Of a stretch of 64,000 nt of DNA, positions 11,498 through 23,019 are shown in pieces; position 1 is the stretch's first letter, and the number at the start of each line of letters is the position of its first letter. Origin of the DNA: Acanthosoma haemorrhoidale. Lineage: Eukaryota; Arthropoda; Insecta; Hemiptera; Acanthosomatidae. The stretch lies in the NCBI GenBank assembly GCA_930367205.1, contig OV884011.1, forward strand, positions 121,455,866 through 121,519,865, in the 5' to 3' direction. The translations under genes and the position numbers were made by a program. Under the pieces are notes generated by a model. The model was not told the origin of the DNA. It did no database searches and was given only the letters and a program-made list of their open reading frames with translations.

Positions 11498-12712
11498 AGG
11501 GTCTTTCATTAAGCGCTTACTATCTTTAAATTTAAATAAAACAAAGTGTATGTGAGATATCATCGAATTTTTTTATTTGTTTGAAAGGCCTATTAATGCC
11601 ATTATGTATGGAACATAACATCGTACGAATGTTAGCCGCGGCTTCACTGGGTGGCGCGCATCCGAAATGTCCAATTTTCCATGACTGGCGCATAAATCAG
11701 GCTGAATTTGACCGATGGCATGGGTTATGTTGGCTTTGAGGATCGCTGTGATTTGTGGTTTATTCGCATAGACCTGCGACTTAAGAAAACCCCACAAGAA
11801 AAAGTATAACGGGGTCTAATCGCACGATCTCGGTGGCAAGTTCACATCACCTCCACGTGAGATGACCATGCCCTCAGTCGCTCGTGAAGAATGCAGCAAG
11901 TTCAGGCCAAAATAAGTTGGTAATCATAGACCTATAGCGCTCGCCGTTGACGGTGATGGCCTGGCAAACGTCGTTCTCAAAGAAATATGGACCGATGACG
12001 CTGCCTGCACAAAATCCACACCAAACAGTGACTTTTTCGGGATGCATTGGACGCTCTTGGATCTCATGGGAATTGGTATCGCCCCAAATTCGTTAATTTT
12101 GTTTGTTGACGTACCCATTTATCTAGAAATGGGCCTCATAGCTGAAGATGATTTTTCGATGAAAATTAGGGCCAGTTTCCAACTGCTCCAGGGCCCATTC
12201 AGCGAGAACAAGTCGTTGTGTATGGTCGTTTACCATCAGCTCCTGGGTCAGTTGAATTTTGTACGGGTAAGGGCCCAAGTAACGACGCAAAATTCGCCAA
12301 GTTGTGGTCTACGAAAGACCGAGTTCTTGTGTGCGACGCTAAATCGACTCTGCCTCAGATTCTCCTGCACACTCTCACGGACAGGGGCGATGTTTTCGCA
12401 AGATCTTGAGTTTCGTCGACGTACGGGTGTTGTTCGATTGTGGTTGAACCAGTGGACTCAAATTTATCCATCACACTGCGAATAGTCCTCTCGGTAGGAC
12501 GGTTATGGCGACCGTACAATGGGCGAAGTTCGCGGAACGTTGCCCGAACAGAACACCCATATTGATAAAACAAAATTATCATTTGCACGTGTTGTTGAAC
12601 GCTATATCCGTCCATGGTAATTTGACAAAATAGACTGAATAAATGACAGCCAATTGGACAGATGCAGCTTCAACAATATGACCACTATCAATTGTCAAAG
12701 TTCGGAAGTCCC
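11498..12712 (-). mobile_element. Tc1/mariner-superfamily DNA transposon, decayed
   Basis: The element is bounded by imperfect terminal inverted repeats. The left end reads AGGGTCTTTCATTA and the complement of the right end reads AGGGACTTCCGAAC, each preceded by TA, the usual target dinucleotide. It encloses a broken transposase gene on the minus strand. Total length is about 1.2 kb, normal for the superfamily. Confidence 0.7.
11573..12615 (-). pseudogene. Tc1/mariner-type transposase pseudogene (DUF4817-like helix-turn-helix)
   Basis: The gene starts at the ATG at 12615. The N-terminal part (MDGYSVQQHVQMI...RPTERTIRSVMDKFE) is the helix-turn-helix DNA-binding region typical of many arthropod transposases annotated as DUF4817 plus a DDE endonuclease. 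Downstream, in other frames, GYVNKQN, IWG, VTVWCGF, IGPYFFEN and NGERY blocks of the DDE domain are readable. The first catalytic block reads FSYEAHF instead of FSDEAHF (Asp to Tyr) and is followed at once by a stop. The expected QQDGATCHT block with the second Asp is missing, apparently by deletion. The last block ends as MWGFLKSQVYANKPQ... near 11797. At least two catalytic acids are lost, so it cannot be active. Confidence 0.8.
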
Positions 12713-13398
12713 TATTGGAAGACGCTCTACATAAATAATAAGAAATAATTAACACTCATATGCTAAAAAACCCACCCTCTCCATGGATGGACCATTTCGG
12801 ACTTGATGAAATTCAGCACTGTTAATATTTTATATAATATTTATTGATTGTAATCATTGTTGCTTTCATTGATAGTTTTATTTGTCTCCATATGTGCATT
12901 TGAGATTTTTATCATGTGATTTTAGTAACTGAAGATGGTAGCAGCTTAAGAGCTGTTGAAAAAGTTATTGTTGAATAAATACCATATTGTAGAGAGACAG
13001 AATATTTATTATTTAATCAAAGCAACTATTACTTTGTGGGGGAAGATTATGGAAATTAGAAAGAAAATTAAAATTTTAAAAACTTTATCAAATAAAATAA
13101 ACGACTAACAATATTTAAAAAAAAATTACCAAAAATCAGAATCATCCAGAAATTACTTCAAGTATTTTATTATTAAAAAACAACGAACAATGCATTTTTT
13201 TTATCCATACATTCAAAATTACTTGCAAGCATACGATTTCAATTGGCCCATTTTTTTTATTTGAGCATAGAAAATTCTTTCGTTCCCACAATGAGTTTTA
13301 TAGTTAACAACCTTCCGTAATTAGTTTTCGCAATCCCTGTTTGGTCTAGAAGCATGCAAAGGAGTTTCACCTGATAAAATATTAACTACTCCATAAAT
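12713..13398. other. AT-rich spacer between two transposons
   Basis: No gene or shared repeat recognised; several A and T homopolymers. Confidence 0.4.
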
Positions 13399-13401
13399 AT
13401 A

Positions 13402-14632
13402 AAGGGTTGGCCAAAAAGTCCGTTCGGTTTTTGTCGTCACGAAACTTCAAGTAGTCTAATTAATATGTAGCTAACTTCAGTCCGTCCCTTGCGAGTGCAC
13501 TCTCGTCAGATACTAGACACTTCAACGTAGTTTAACGTGAAATTCCGACGAGACTGATTGTATTTCGTGTGTTGAGGATCATCTTGAAAATGGAAAACCA
13601 AAATGAACATTACAGACACCTCATGCTTTTTTATTTTAAAAAAGGCAAGAAAGCAGTGGAAACTTGCAGTAAGATATGCGCTGTATGCGGAGAGGATGCT
13701 GCTACAGAACGTGAGTGCTAGAAGTGGTTTTCAAGATTTCGATCGGGAACTTTTTCGGTTCAAGAAGCACCTCACTCTGGCCGTCCAACTGAGATTAACA
13801 GCTACAAAGTGAAGGATTTAGTCAACACCAATCCCCGTTATACAACTAGGGAGATCGCAGTTATCTTCAAAATATCCAAATCGAGTGTTGAAAGCCATCT
13901 GCATCAACTTGGCTACGTGAGCAGGCTCGATGTTTGGGTTCCCCATCAACTTAGTGAGGCTAACCTCGCCCATAGGATTTCCATGCGAATCGTTGCGGAA
14001 ACGTAAAGAAAACGATCCTTTTTTGAAGAGAATGAATGATGACAGGGGACGAAAAGTGGATCGTCTATAACAATGTGGAGCGCAAACGCTCATGGGTGAA
14101 GTGCGGCGAATTACCATAAACAAACCCCAAAGCAGGACTTAACCCAAAGAAGGTTATGCTCTCGATTTGGTGGAATTGGCGGGGTGTTGTCTTTTACGAA
14201 CTTCTTCCCACGAACAGGACCATCAATTCGGATGTGTACTGTGACCAGCTGGACAAATTAAATGCAGTAATCCACCAGATGTGTCTAGAACTAGCCAACC
14301 GTAAGGGTCTTCCTTCACGACAATGCCAGACCGCACACACTTGCAGACGCGGCAGAAGTTACTGGAGCTTGGCTGGGAAGTTTTGCCACACCCTTCATAT
14401 TCGCCCGACCTTGCACCTTCAGATTTCCACCTGTTTCGGTCTCTTCAAAATGGACAGACCTTCAACTCTCTGAAGAAGATGTAAAAATCCACTTGGAAAA
14501 TTGTTTTGCCAGTAAAGACAGAAAAGTTACTGGAACAAAACGGCAATTATATCATTGAATAAATTGCTTTGTGTTTAAAAGTTGTGTCTTATTTTCGCTT
14601 AAAAAACCGAACGGACTTATTGGCCAACCTGA
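13402..14632 (+). mobile_element. mariner element, full-length but decayed
   Basis: A 1231-bp element with about 29-bp terminal inverted repeats: GGTTGGCCAAAAAGTCCG at the left and the complement GGTTGGCCAATAAGTCCG at the right, both continuing into TTCGGTTTTT. TA flanks both ends (13400-13401 and 14633-14634), the mariner target duplication. It contains a mariner transposase pseudogene. It lies in the putative UBE2O intron, ending 68 bp before the exon at 14701. Confidence 0.9.
13590..14560 (+). pseudogene. mariner transposase pseudogene
   Basis: The start MENQNEHYRHLMLFYFKKGK at about 13590 is a typical mariner transposase N-terminus. The helix-turn-helix portion is recognisable as RYTTREIAVIFKISKSSVES (about 13839-13898), followed by HLHQLGYV and VWVPH. 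The catalytic region is spread over several frames. The first Asp (TGDEKWIVYNN) is at 14048-14050, the second (HDNARPH) at 14319-14321 and the third ([11 protein letters not shown]) at 14407-14409. The expected D34D spacing is broken, with only 88 bases between the last two Asp codons, so there is a deletion and frameshift. Stops such as TAG in the N-terminal domain confirm loss of function. Confidence 0.88.
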
Positions 14633-14700
14633 TATATATAATTAGCAGAAATAATTTTAAAACTAGTACTAACTAAGATGTTAATTAACGGTGTTAATAG

Positions 14701-14828
14701 GTGACAGTTGAAGATGTGGAAATTGAGTCTGTGGCTGTCCATTGGCAGTGTCGAGCCTATTCTAAAGATGGTGCCGGAAGTGAAAAAGAGCAGCCTCAAG
14801 TCTTAATTCAAGGAGAAGATATCAAGAG
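14701..14828 (+). CDS. UBE2O: internal exon of a UBE2O-like ubiquitin-conjugating enzyme gene
   Basis: The exon is preceded by AATAG and followed by GTACAC. It is 128 nt, or 42 codons plus two bases (phase 2 at the donor). It translates as VTVEDVEIESVAVHWQCRAY, then a Gly/Glu-rich loop, then PQVLIQGEDIKR. This matches the conserved segment of UBE2O before its central linker. In UBE2O a stretch of the type VxVEEVxVxxLxVxW is followed by a Pro/Ser-rich loop and a QENLxRVKRL-like end. UBE2O is a large hybrid E2/E3 enzyme that monoubiquitinates and clears orphan basic proteins and also mislocalised ones. Codon use and frame are intact, unlike the transposon flanks. The acceptor has a weak pyrimidine tract. 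I did not find the flanking exons with confidence, so neighbouring introns must be long and TE-filled, or this is an isolated exon copy. Confidence 0.6.
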
Positions 14829-15235
14829 GTACACTTACCTTTTTTAATCCTAATATTTACTTGTAAGTCAGTTATAAATTATTTCAAATCTGATTTCTAA
14901 TCCTACCAGTATGGATAAAACGTAACTAGTGGTTTTAGCATTCTCCTCACTATTAACTAGGTGAACATGAATTGATTCTAAGCTTCTCTCATACTGATTA
15001 TTTTTGAGGAAGATGGCCCTAGTTAGTATAATAAGCTCTTCATGATGTATTGTGCAATGGATTTTTAACTGTACCATTCTTTTTTAATGATGATCTTTTA
15101 TTCTAAATTTATTAATATTATACTATGCCTGCTCTTAGCTATAATAATTTTCCTGCCTCAAAAGTTACATGGCCCTAATATAGCAGGCCAAATGTAGCTG
15201 CTTATAACACTGTATTAACATTGTACATATTTCAT
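14829..15235. other. putative intron downstream of the UBE2O-like exon
   Basis: AT-rich DNA beginning with the GTACAC donor; no coding features recognised. Confidence 0.4.
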
Positions 15236-15290
15236 TAAAAGTTGTCTTATTTTCGCTTAAAAAACCGAACGGACTTTTTGGCTAACCTGT
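15236..15290 (+). mobile_element. isolated mariner right end
   Basis: About 55 bp nearly identical to the right end of the mariner at 13402-14632, including GTCTTATTTTCGC, AAAAAACCGAACGGACTT and CTAACCTGT, followed by TA. No left end or transposase is present, so this is a terminal relic of a second copy. Confidence 0.75.
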
Positions 15291-16030
15291 TAAGTGTCAT
15301 TAAACAATTTAACTCTTTATAACTAGCCAATGAATATTTCATAATCTTACCAAGAGGGGTATCAATTAAAGATTTCTACGCTTTGATTAATTATATGCAA
15401 TACTTTAGTTGACTTAAATCACAGTTGAAAAGCCAATAAAACAATCGTTATAATCATCATCAAAACTATTTCTCAAGCGCTATTTGACGCATGGAATTTC
15501 TACATGGTGGGTGTCCCCATGGCTGAATGTAACAGCAATTACACGAAAATAATAACTGTTCGTTAATTATCTAATTAATTTATAATAAAATAATATTTAT
15601 TTTTATTGTTTCCGGATGGCAGGAAACATTCAAATATTACAAACTTTTATTTTATTCCGAACTTTAACTGTTTTTAGCATTATTATACAACTAATTCCTA
15701 CTACATAAGTTCAATAACGAAATAACGCTGGTGTCAGTAAGCATGAATAGAAGGTAAGGTATGTGACTATGGCGTAGGTGAGAAAGTGGTTGACAACTTA
15801 TCATTTAACCCACTGCCTCACAAAGGAAGATTAATGCTTTCCTAAGTGGGAGGTTAAGTTCAATAGAGTTAACACAATGACGGCCATTACAGCCAATGGA
15901 GGAGCAACTGCACTTTATTTATCATTTATTTAAATGTAGGGCTTTTAAAGGTATTAGCCAGAAAAGGGAGGACAATTTTTCAGAGGGTATAAATTAAAGG
16001 TACTCCTAAGGAAAAAACATCTTAAACTGT
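15291..16030. other. no feature recognised
   Basis: AT-rich with only short chance open frames. Confidence 0.4.
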
Positions 16031-16032
16031 GT

Positions 16033-16395
16033 TTTTTATTGTGATAAAATTACAATTTGCCATATTGGGGTATAAGTAATTGTGATGTTCTCAATCCTGC
16101 CATGTGTGGTTGGATAGATTACTATGGAATTTCATGAACTTGGAAGGGATGAGTTGAAGCATGTAGTGTATATTAAGATCGTTATGAAGGGTTTTGTTAA
16201 TGACGTAATAAAGGGCATTAACTGTTGTTCTCAAGACTTGAATTGAAAGGATTGGATACGCTTGATGTTCGACTTTTTTGCTTTCCCCCCATAGCTCTAT
16301 TCCGAATGTCCAGATTGGCTTAAGTATAAATTTGTAGATTAGTAATTTATTTTCTATTGAGAGATGGTGTTTGGGCTCCATAGAACGTAAATATG
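16033..16395 (-). mobile_element. Jockey-like LINE, 3' fragment
   Basis: The minus strand reads as the C-terminus of the LINE protein found elsewhere in the window: HLSIENKLLIYKFILKPIW, then FGIELWGESKK and MKFHSNLSNH. It runs into the family's 3' tail, complementary to GTGATAAAATTACAAT at 16040-16055. A stretch of the 3' untranslated region is deleted near 16100. There are frameshifts and no open gene remains. Confidence 0.75.
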
Positions 16396-17190
16396 TTTTG
16401 ATTTGAAGGGTAATTCAAAGTCAGAGACTTCATTGTTTTGTTTAAACTTAATTTTTGTTAATTTTTTTATGGTAATGAGATGAGTGACACATTTTAAAAT
16501 TTTAAATTCCTTTTTTTCTTTATTTTCTGATTGTTTTGGCTAGAAAAAATTAGGAAAAGCGTGTGTAAATATTGTATACACGAATTTAACTAAGAAGTTT
16601 AAGTGTAGGCAATGAAATCTATTTATTTTATTTCTCTTTAACAGCAATTTTTATTTTATTACATCAACATACAGAGAAAATATTTTGAAGGACTATAAAG
16701 CTAGAGGAAGTAAATAAATAGGATTTTGCGTATTAGCGGACAAGGCTGAAGGCTTCAGCTTGGCGTAGTCAGTGTTGAAGATAGCAGAATACGGGCCTGT
16801 TCCCCTGCGAACAAGAAGTTGTTGTTAACTACAAATTTGGACTTCTTGGCCTATCTTGTCTACATATCTCTCCGCGCGCATCGTCGCTCTGTGGTTGACT
16901 ATACGCTCTCTTTTTCCGAAACATCGTATCGTGACTATAAACTTTTTTCATTATTTATTATAAATTATTTAATTAGGCCTGGTTAAATTAAGTTAAATTG
17001 CTGATCAGTTAGTTGTTTTTTTTTGAATAAATGAATGGTTATTCATATATTATTTTTGGTATTTTGCTTAATCTTTATGCTTTACTGTTGACAATTTTGT
17101 AACGCTAATCGACTCAATCATACATACAGCTTCTCACGAAGTAACCGGCGCAATTTTCTGATGTTTGGGGAATTCTTGATTATTTAGAGT
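16396..17190. other. no feature recognised
   Basis: AT-rich. A slightly GC-richer patch at 16740-16915 contains CGCGCGC but no recognisable coding. Confidence 0.35.
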
Positions 17191-17199
17191 CCTAACACG

Positions 17200-17345
17200 T
17201 CAAGGATGTCCTTCGAAGTAGTCTGTACAGGCGCCCAAAGTCTCTGTTTAGTTCTTGTCTCTTTAGCCTACTGTGTGAGTTCCATGTCAGCCTTCTGTAG
17301 TGTTGGAAGCCTAATGCCGTACTGTCTCGGGTACAGGAAGAAACA
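17200..17345 (-). mobile_element. Jockey-like LINE, short internal fragment
   Basis: About 145 bp matching the minus-strand LINE sequence at 28688-28840, for example TAGTCTGTACAG, TGTTTAGTTCTTGTCT and TTCCATGTCAG blocks in order. It covers the part of the ORF upstream of the LSIENKLLIY block. Confidence 0.7.
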
Positions 17346-19493
17346 TATCTTAATTATAGTAACTGATGTACATATTATTGTAATTTGTTTCATTGCCTCT
17401 AAAGCGTAAAATATACACATTCTTGGGCTCATTGATCGATGTTTGAAGAATTTCTATTCAATAAGAAAGCTAACTGATTAATAATATGTAACAGGGGTTG
17501 GAACCTTCACTATACTGCGTTGTAGACTAAACTGTCATTAAAATGTTCGCAGCACTATTTGGATTCATGAAGCGTTTCCCCTTCTCGTGTACACTTGACT
17601 TTTTTTCCGTTTCAATAGCCCTTTATTAATTCGTTTCATTTACAGGTGACAGTAGAAAATTGAAAGTATAATTCTATGTAATAATAAAAATACCTAAAAA
17701 TAATAGGTACTGTTTTTTCATAGTATACAATATGTACTGAGGCGAGGCTACTTTCCATACACTGTACGAATGTTTATCATGCAAAGGGATTAAATTCATG
17801 CAATAAAACTTTTCGGAAAGTGTAGGTGATGGGACTCACCCACTTAATTAACATAGAAGCTTAATAACTAACAACCTATGTTTCCCGGGCAGCCTGTTGC
17901 CATCTGTGGCTGTCAAGCCAGTGTGGAATGGAACCGCAACGAAATAATTACTAATAGGCCGAAATCGAACCCACATCAGTTCGTCCTTGAATCAGAGGCT
18001 CCCAATTAATGCTACTTGGGACTGTGAATTTTTACATTCATTTATTTGAACCAAAGAAGATGGACGACTGCGAGTAGATATACAATACGGTCAGTGATCT
18101 TTAGTGAATCATCAACCAAGATGTGTTCAAGGAAATACAAATATATTTTTAACTTTCAGATAAGTCAGAGTGTGAATCTGTCGTTTTATCATCATAAAGG
18201 AAATTCATATTTTAGAAATTGGAATGTTGCACAGATGTTGAACACATGTACATACTGATGAACGTTGTACATTGCATATTGCTAGCGAGAAACGAATTCG
18301 CCAAAATTTAAAAATATTAGTAGCACTATTATTAGTTAAACTATTTATTACATTATTTTCTATGGTTCTGTTTGCTATATGTTATTTGAGTTTACAATAT
18401 TTTTTCAATTATATTTTATCTTTCTCCACTTCTCAGGCTTCCTTACCTGGCCTAAAGATATTCAGTAGTTTACTCAAATGAATAAGATGAAAATATACAA
18501 TATTAAACTAGTTCTTAATCAGAAGTCTGTAAAATAAAACATAATATGTTGAACTAGCACCAAATAAATTTAAGGAGTGCAAGGATATATGATAGAAAGA
18601 GGGTTTAACAAAGCACATAGGAGGTGCAAGTCCCTCTGTTCGAGTTAATAACATAATTTAGCCTAAATCATTTGGTTCCGTAAAATCATGATTACAAAAT
18701 ATGTTTGTTGCTTAGATGATGGTTGTAGGTTTTACTTAATGGTAGTTATTACCATACGAATATATTTAAACATACATCTACAGCAATGCAAACAATTAAA
18801 AATGTAAAAATATTTAATATTTAAATATATTATATTATACTTACATTATAGTACTCTTATATGTGAATTTTAATTTATTATTTATTCGTCCTACCATTAT
18901 CTGATTATTTCAATACTACACATCCTTGGCTGTATACACACCAACGGTCATAAATTTCTACCTGATCTTTAAATGAGATATTTGCTCAAAAGACATTGAC
19001 ATTTTCTGGATTTTAAATATACTTTATTGCCCTTTATTGGGAACTATGCTCAAAAGATGAGCACTTTTCATGAAACGCCATTATGAATTCATAACGCATT
19101 CTGAATAATATTTTTAGTGTCTACTCGTTAATTTTTTAGATCGATTGTTAGGTTGCAAAGATGTTAGATTGGTAGGTTGAAAAGAATTTCATTTGCAATA
19201 CTATATACAATGACCGTAAGCGTGAGACAAATCAAAGAACACAGTTACTAATAATACAAATTTATACTCATCTTAAACATAAAATCTAGTATAGCTAAAC
19301 TAAATTATATAATTTATATTTTAAGAATCTATATAGCCTCAGCTAATAATGTAATTTGTACTTCCCTGACAAGAATAAAAAAAAAAGTCGTCTGTTTTCT
19401 CTTATAAGAGGCATGTCAACATCATCACGTGATGCATTGATGTTGGTGCAGCCTGGGGAACCAGTCACAAATCTTAAGAACTATTTTTGAGTT
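17346..19493. other. AT-rich stretch with a SINE-like relic near 17960
   Basis: No gene recognised. On the minus strand around 17975-17962 the sequence TGGGTTCGATTTC resembles an RNA polymerase III B box, suggesting a degraded tRNA-derived SINE between about 17880 and 18020. Confidence 0.3.
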
Positions 19494-20365
19494 TGTAGCG
19501 ACCGGTAACTACATAAGATAAATCACCCTATACTCTATTGTATATATATTGTAAAAAATGTAAATAACATGACCAAAATATAAATCATTGTAAATGTGTT
19601 AAACAATAAAAAATGCTGGGAGCCAATTAGTTATATCAGCCGGGGCACCAGCTGTCAAGCAGGTATAAGACCAAACCACTGGGAGAGCCTTTCGGCTCTG
19701 TCAGGGAACAAAGGAAAGCAACAGCATTGGGTACTACTACATTAGCGATGCTTATTGGCTACTGGCAAGGCCTGCTGGGTATTTAAGCCCGGTGATTTGG
19801 GTCCTGTATATCATTCTCCTGTCAACTACCGGCTCGTGACTACCCTGCTTGAAACTCTAAAACTTGACTGCTTCTTTATGAAAAACCTGTACATCACTTT
19901 CTCTCCTCACCTCGCTATGTTTTAGTCCGGCGTTGTCAAACCCCGCACCTTCCTAGTGGGAATATCTGCCTTCGTCTCGCTAAATCTAGCACCTCCTTGG
20001 GAGAGACCTTTCCCTAGTGGACAACGGTTGTCGTGGCCCTGCAAACTTACCAAGCAGTGTCTCCCGTGACAATTCAGTCTGCCTCTCTCCGGTTCAAACT
20101 CGCCTTTGGGATCCGGATGGATTTCGCCTACCCTTAGATACCGAGTGTGAATTCGTGGTCATTCCAAGACTACACAAACTACCTACCTACCTACCCTATA
20201 CCTCTGCTCCTAAACATAGTGCATTGTCGGGGCACATACCTATCAAAAAAATGGAGTCAGATAGTAAAGCCGTCATGAAACGATTGTCCAGGTTATAAAC
20301 TCTAACACCCCTCACTTGTCACCAGGGCTAAGGTAACCAGGCGCCCCCCTTGTGACGACCCCAAA
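19494..20365 (-). mobile_element. solo LTR, family B copy 3
   Basis: An 872-bp LTR in reverse orientation. On the minus strand it begins TTTGGGGTCG at 20365 and ends CGGTCGCTACA at 19494. The five bases GAGTT occur immediately on both sides, at 19489-19493 and 20366-20370, giving a perfect target duplication. It shares TGCCCCGACAATGCACTATG, the ACCACGAATTCACACTCGG block and the terminal AGTATAGGGTGATTTA block with the copies at 4191 and 36766. Nothing of the internal element remains, which indicates LTR-LTR recombination. Confidence 0.88.
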
Positions 20366-20820
20366 GAGTTATCTGAAGTATGGAATAGTCCGTACAGCAG
20401 GTTGAACTCCAGGCAGGACTGCTAAGTTTTACAGCAAGAATTTGTTAGAAAATGTTTGCAGCCATAAGAGTGGAAAAAGTAATGTTACGGAGAGTTTTCC
20501 TTTGTCAACCAAGTATTTAACATACACAACAACATGCATGGTGAATGTTAGCTCAGTATTTAATATAAGGAGACTAACGAATAAGTGTATTATTTGCCGT
20601 ATGATCTTTGTTATAATTGGTTTTTGCTTAGTGAACATAATACCTTCATCAGTGTGTGACTTCAGCTCCCACCGAATGATATTTCATTTTATATCATTAT
20701 CACGGTATATTATCGCGATGGACTTATTATGTCAATTGAAGATTGCAGTATCCGTGCACCAAGAAGTCGTGAAAAAATGTTAACAACGTTCACAACTATA
20801 CAAAGGAACATTTCCCAAGG
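20366..20820. other. no feature recognised
   Basis: Unique AT-rich DNA. The open frame 20442-20783 is hydrophobic and cysteine-containing but shows no known motif. Confidence 0.35.
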
Positions 20821-20850
20821 AATGGCTTATGACTAATAGTCGGAGCTGGA

Positions 20851-21014
20851 ATGTTGGAAGAAGAGGCGGAAGACCAGGAGGAGGCGACGGTGGAGGAGAG
20901 GAATCACAGAGAAGACGGGACTACAGTGGTACTACTGAAGAAACAATGGGTAGTGAAGAAGAGGAAAATGGCCATGTCCGATCTGGAATCTGTTCAAGTC
21001 GGTGCGAGCGTCAG
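20851..21014 (+). CDS. weak candidate exon, acidic then basic linker
   Basis: The plus strand is open from an ATG at 20851 to CGTCAG at 21014, followed by GTGTGA, a usable donor. The product starts with an acidic stretch (MLEEEAEDQEEATVEE), becomes basic (KKQWVVKKRK) and ends ESVQVGASVR. UBE2O also has an acidic linker, then a basic patch, then a GDxVxVE motif. This exon lies on the same strand 6 kb downstream of the UBE2O-like exon. The resemblance is loose, and the intervening UBE2O segment was not found. It may instead be unrelated purine-rich DNA. Confidence 0.2.
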
Positions 21015-21219
21015 GTGTGACCGCCATTCCGCTATCTCCCTCCATTGTTATACAGTCTCTTTTCTTACTTCCTTTTCTGTTATCTTCCAGCGTTTCTATA
21101 TTTTTCCTTCGTTTTCTGGAGATGTCCTGTTTATCACCCGCCATACGCGCTTAGATAAATTGCCTACATGTTAAATTAAGTCATTTAGTGAAGTCGGATA
21201 AATCATTGATATCGTCCTT

Positions 21220-21240
21220 AATATATATATATATATATTG
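21220..21240. repeat. (AT)n microsatellite
   Basis: Short alternating AT run. Confidence 0.85.
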
Positions 21241-21835
21241 TAACCTACCTCCTTTTTTACCATTTCTTTTTCTACTTTATTTGATCAACTAATTTGGCAG
21301 GTCCGTCATGAGATCTTTAATTCAAATTGTTTTATGTCTTTGACATAGGAATTTATCCCGATTGAATCGCCCGATCTCAAGGCTAATGTTGTAGTTATTA
21401 ATAAAGTGAGAAACTAGGAATTGTGAAATATATTCAAATAAAATGGTTATAAAAAATAATTATAATTATATAGAGTGCTAACTAAAAGTATAAAAAAATA
21501 TTCAAATCCTTTTAAATTAGGATATTTACTACTAATTACAAAAAACATGAAATTTGAGCTCAATTTCTTTTAATGGATCCATAATAAAAACAATATTAAT
21601 GTCACCCAATCGATGATCTTCCTGTAATCCAATCAACGTTACTTTCTGCTGTTGGTTCTTCTCCTCTCTTCCTGTATGGTACCGCCAATTCGGGAGCTTG
21701 CTAAGTCCGCTCTTCTAGACGGTTGTGCTAAGACTGCCCTTTTATCTCATCCCCACTCCTAGGAGCATAAGGGAAGATGCTTACCAGATGTGAGGGTTCC
21801 TGGCCATGATATTCTCAAATATCATGAATGTTACA

Positions 21836-22012
21836 ATATATAATATATATTATATAAAGGTTATATTATATATATAAATTATTATATATATATTAAATAT
21901 AAATATAATAATATAAATTATTATTAAATTAAATATAAATTATTATTATTATATATATATATATATATAAAGGTTATATTATAACCTTTATAAATATATT
22001 ATAAAACCATTA
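21836..22012. repeat. AT-rich low-complexity block with perfect palindrome
   Basis: Almost pure A/T. It includes an inverted repeat with 13-bp arms around T21979 (21966-21992). The arm TATAAAGGTTATA also occurs near 21853-21865. It could extrude as a cruciform. Confidence 0.85.
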
Positions 22013-23000
22013 ATATAACATAAAACCTTTCAATCATCTTTCGCATTCTTGTCTCTGTAATCAGAACCTAATTAATAATACTTCTTTATGTCCTAATGAC
22101 TAATAAAGGACATTAAATTAATTGAGTATGCTGATGTATTCGTTGGAATGTCCGGATATTTCCATAAGCCTTTTTACGGACGGGGTTTCAACATATTATG
22201 TATGTCCATGATAGACGGAGTCTTCCTTATACGAGATGGAAGGATATATACTTGTTGGGACCCTCATGTGGGACGAACATGTTATGACCCCTCTAATACA
22301 AGTACTCAAATCTAAATTCCCGGCTTATTACTAACTATAATAACCAAAGATAATCCATTTATATACCTATAATTAAAGTAAATAACGATTAATTCATGAA
22401 TGATGTTCGATCTTACATCATATTGTTCCATATGAATAAAATTCCAAAATTTGCCTATGTCTCATGTTAGGGGAAATTATCTTATGAGATCTTAACGATA
22501 ATTAATTCCCTGGGGCTTTCGGAAAGAAGATATAGTTAAGAATTTCATTTGTTCTTGAAGTCAATTAAAGAAAGAACAATAATCAAAGAAACATCGTTAC
22601 CATTTAATTTAGTCGTGGTTTTGAAATAGATAAGTTTGGATAATTAACAGTCGAAGAGGATCAGTGAAGAGATCCGTGCATTTCAAGAGGTTATGACATC
22701 CGACTCAAATTTGGAACCCTGTTACATATTTTCAATTTACCTGTTACAATGATCTTTTGGGTTTGATAGAATATTTTATACTTGCGAAGCATACTTCTGA
22801 GTTGTATGAACAATAAAAATATCATAAAATGTGGCATTATCACCGGGAAAAGGAAAGGTTTGAAGAAAAAGTAACTTGATGAAAAATTAGTAAAAAACAG
22901 TGAACTGAATAAAAGCCTATTGAAAACAATGAGTGGATATTTTTTTAATGAGAAATTAATGCCTATTTAATGATTCAATGTTCAACCCATGGGTGAAACC
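22013..23000. other. no gene recognised
   Basis: Moderately complex AT-rich sequence. It may contain degraded element sequence, but no terminal repeats or coding motifs were found. Confidence 0.3.
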
Positions 23001-23019
23001 ACTATCTTAAGCAGCCACC

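Noticed and set aside
12042..12485. 147-codon plus-strand frame
   Set aside because: It is antisense to the transposase pseudogene at 11573-12615.
22140..22740. Possible further LTR
   Set aside because: The block looks less random than its flanks, but no paired copy, TG/CA ends or target duplication could be found.
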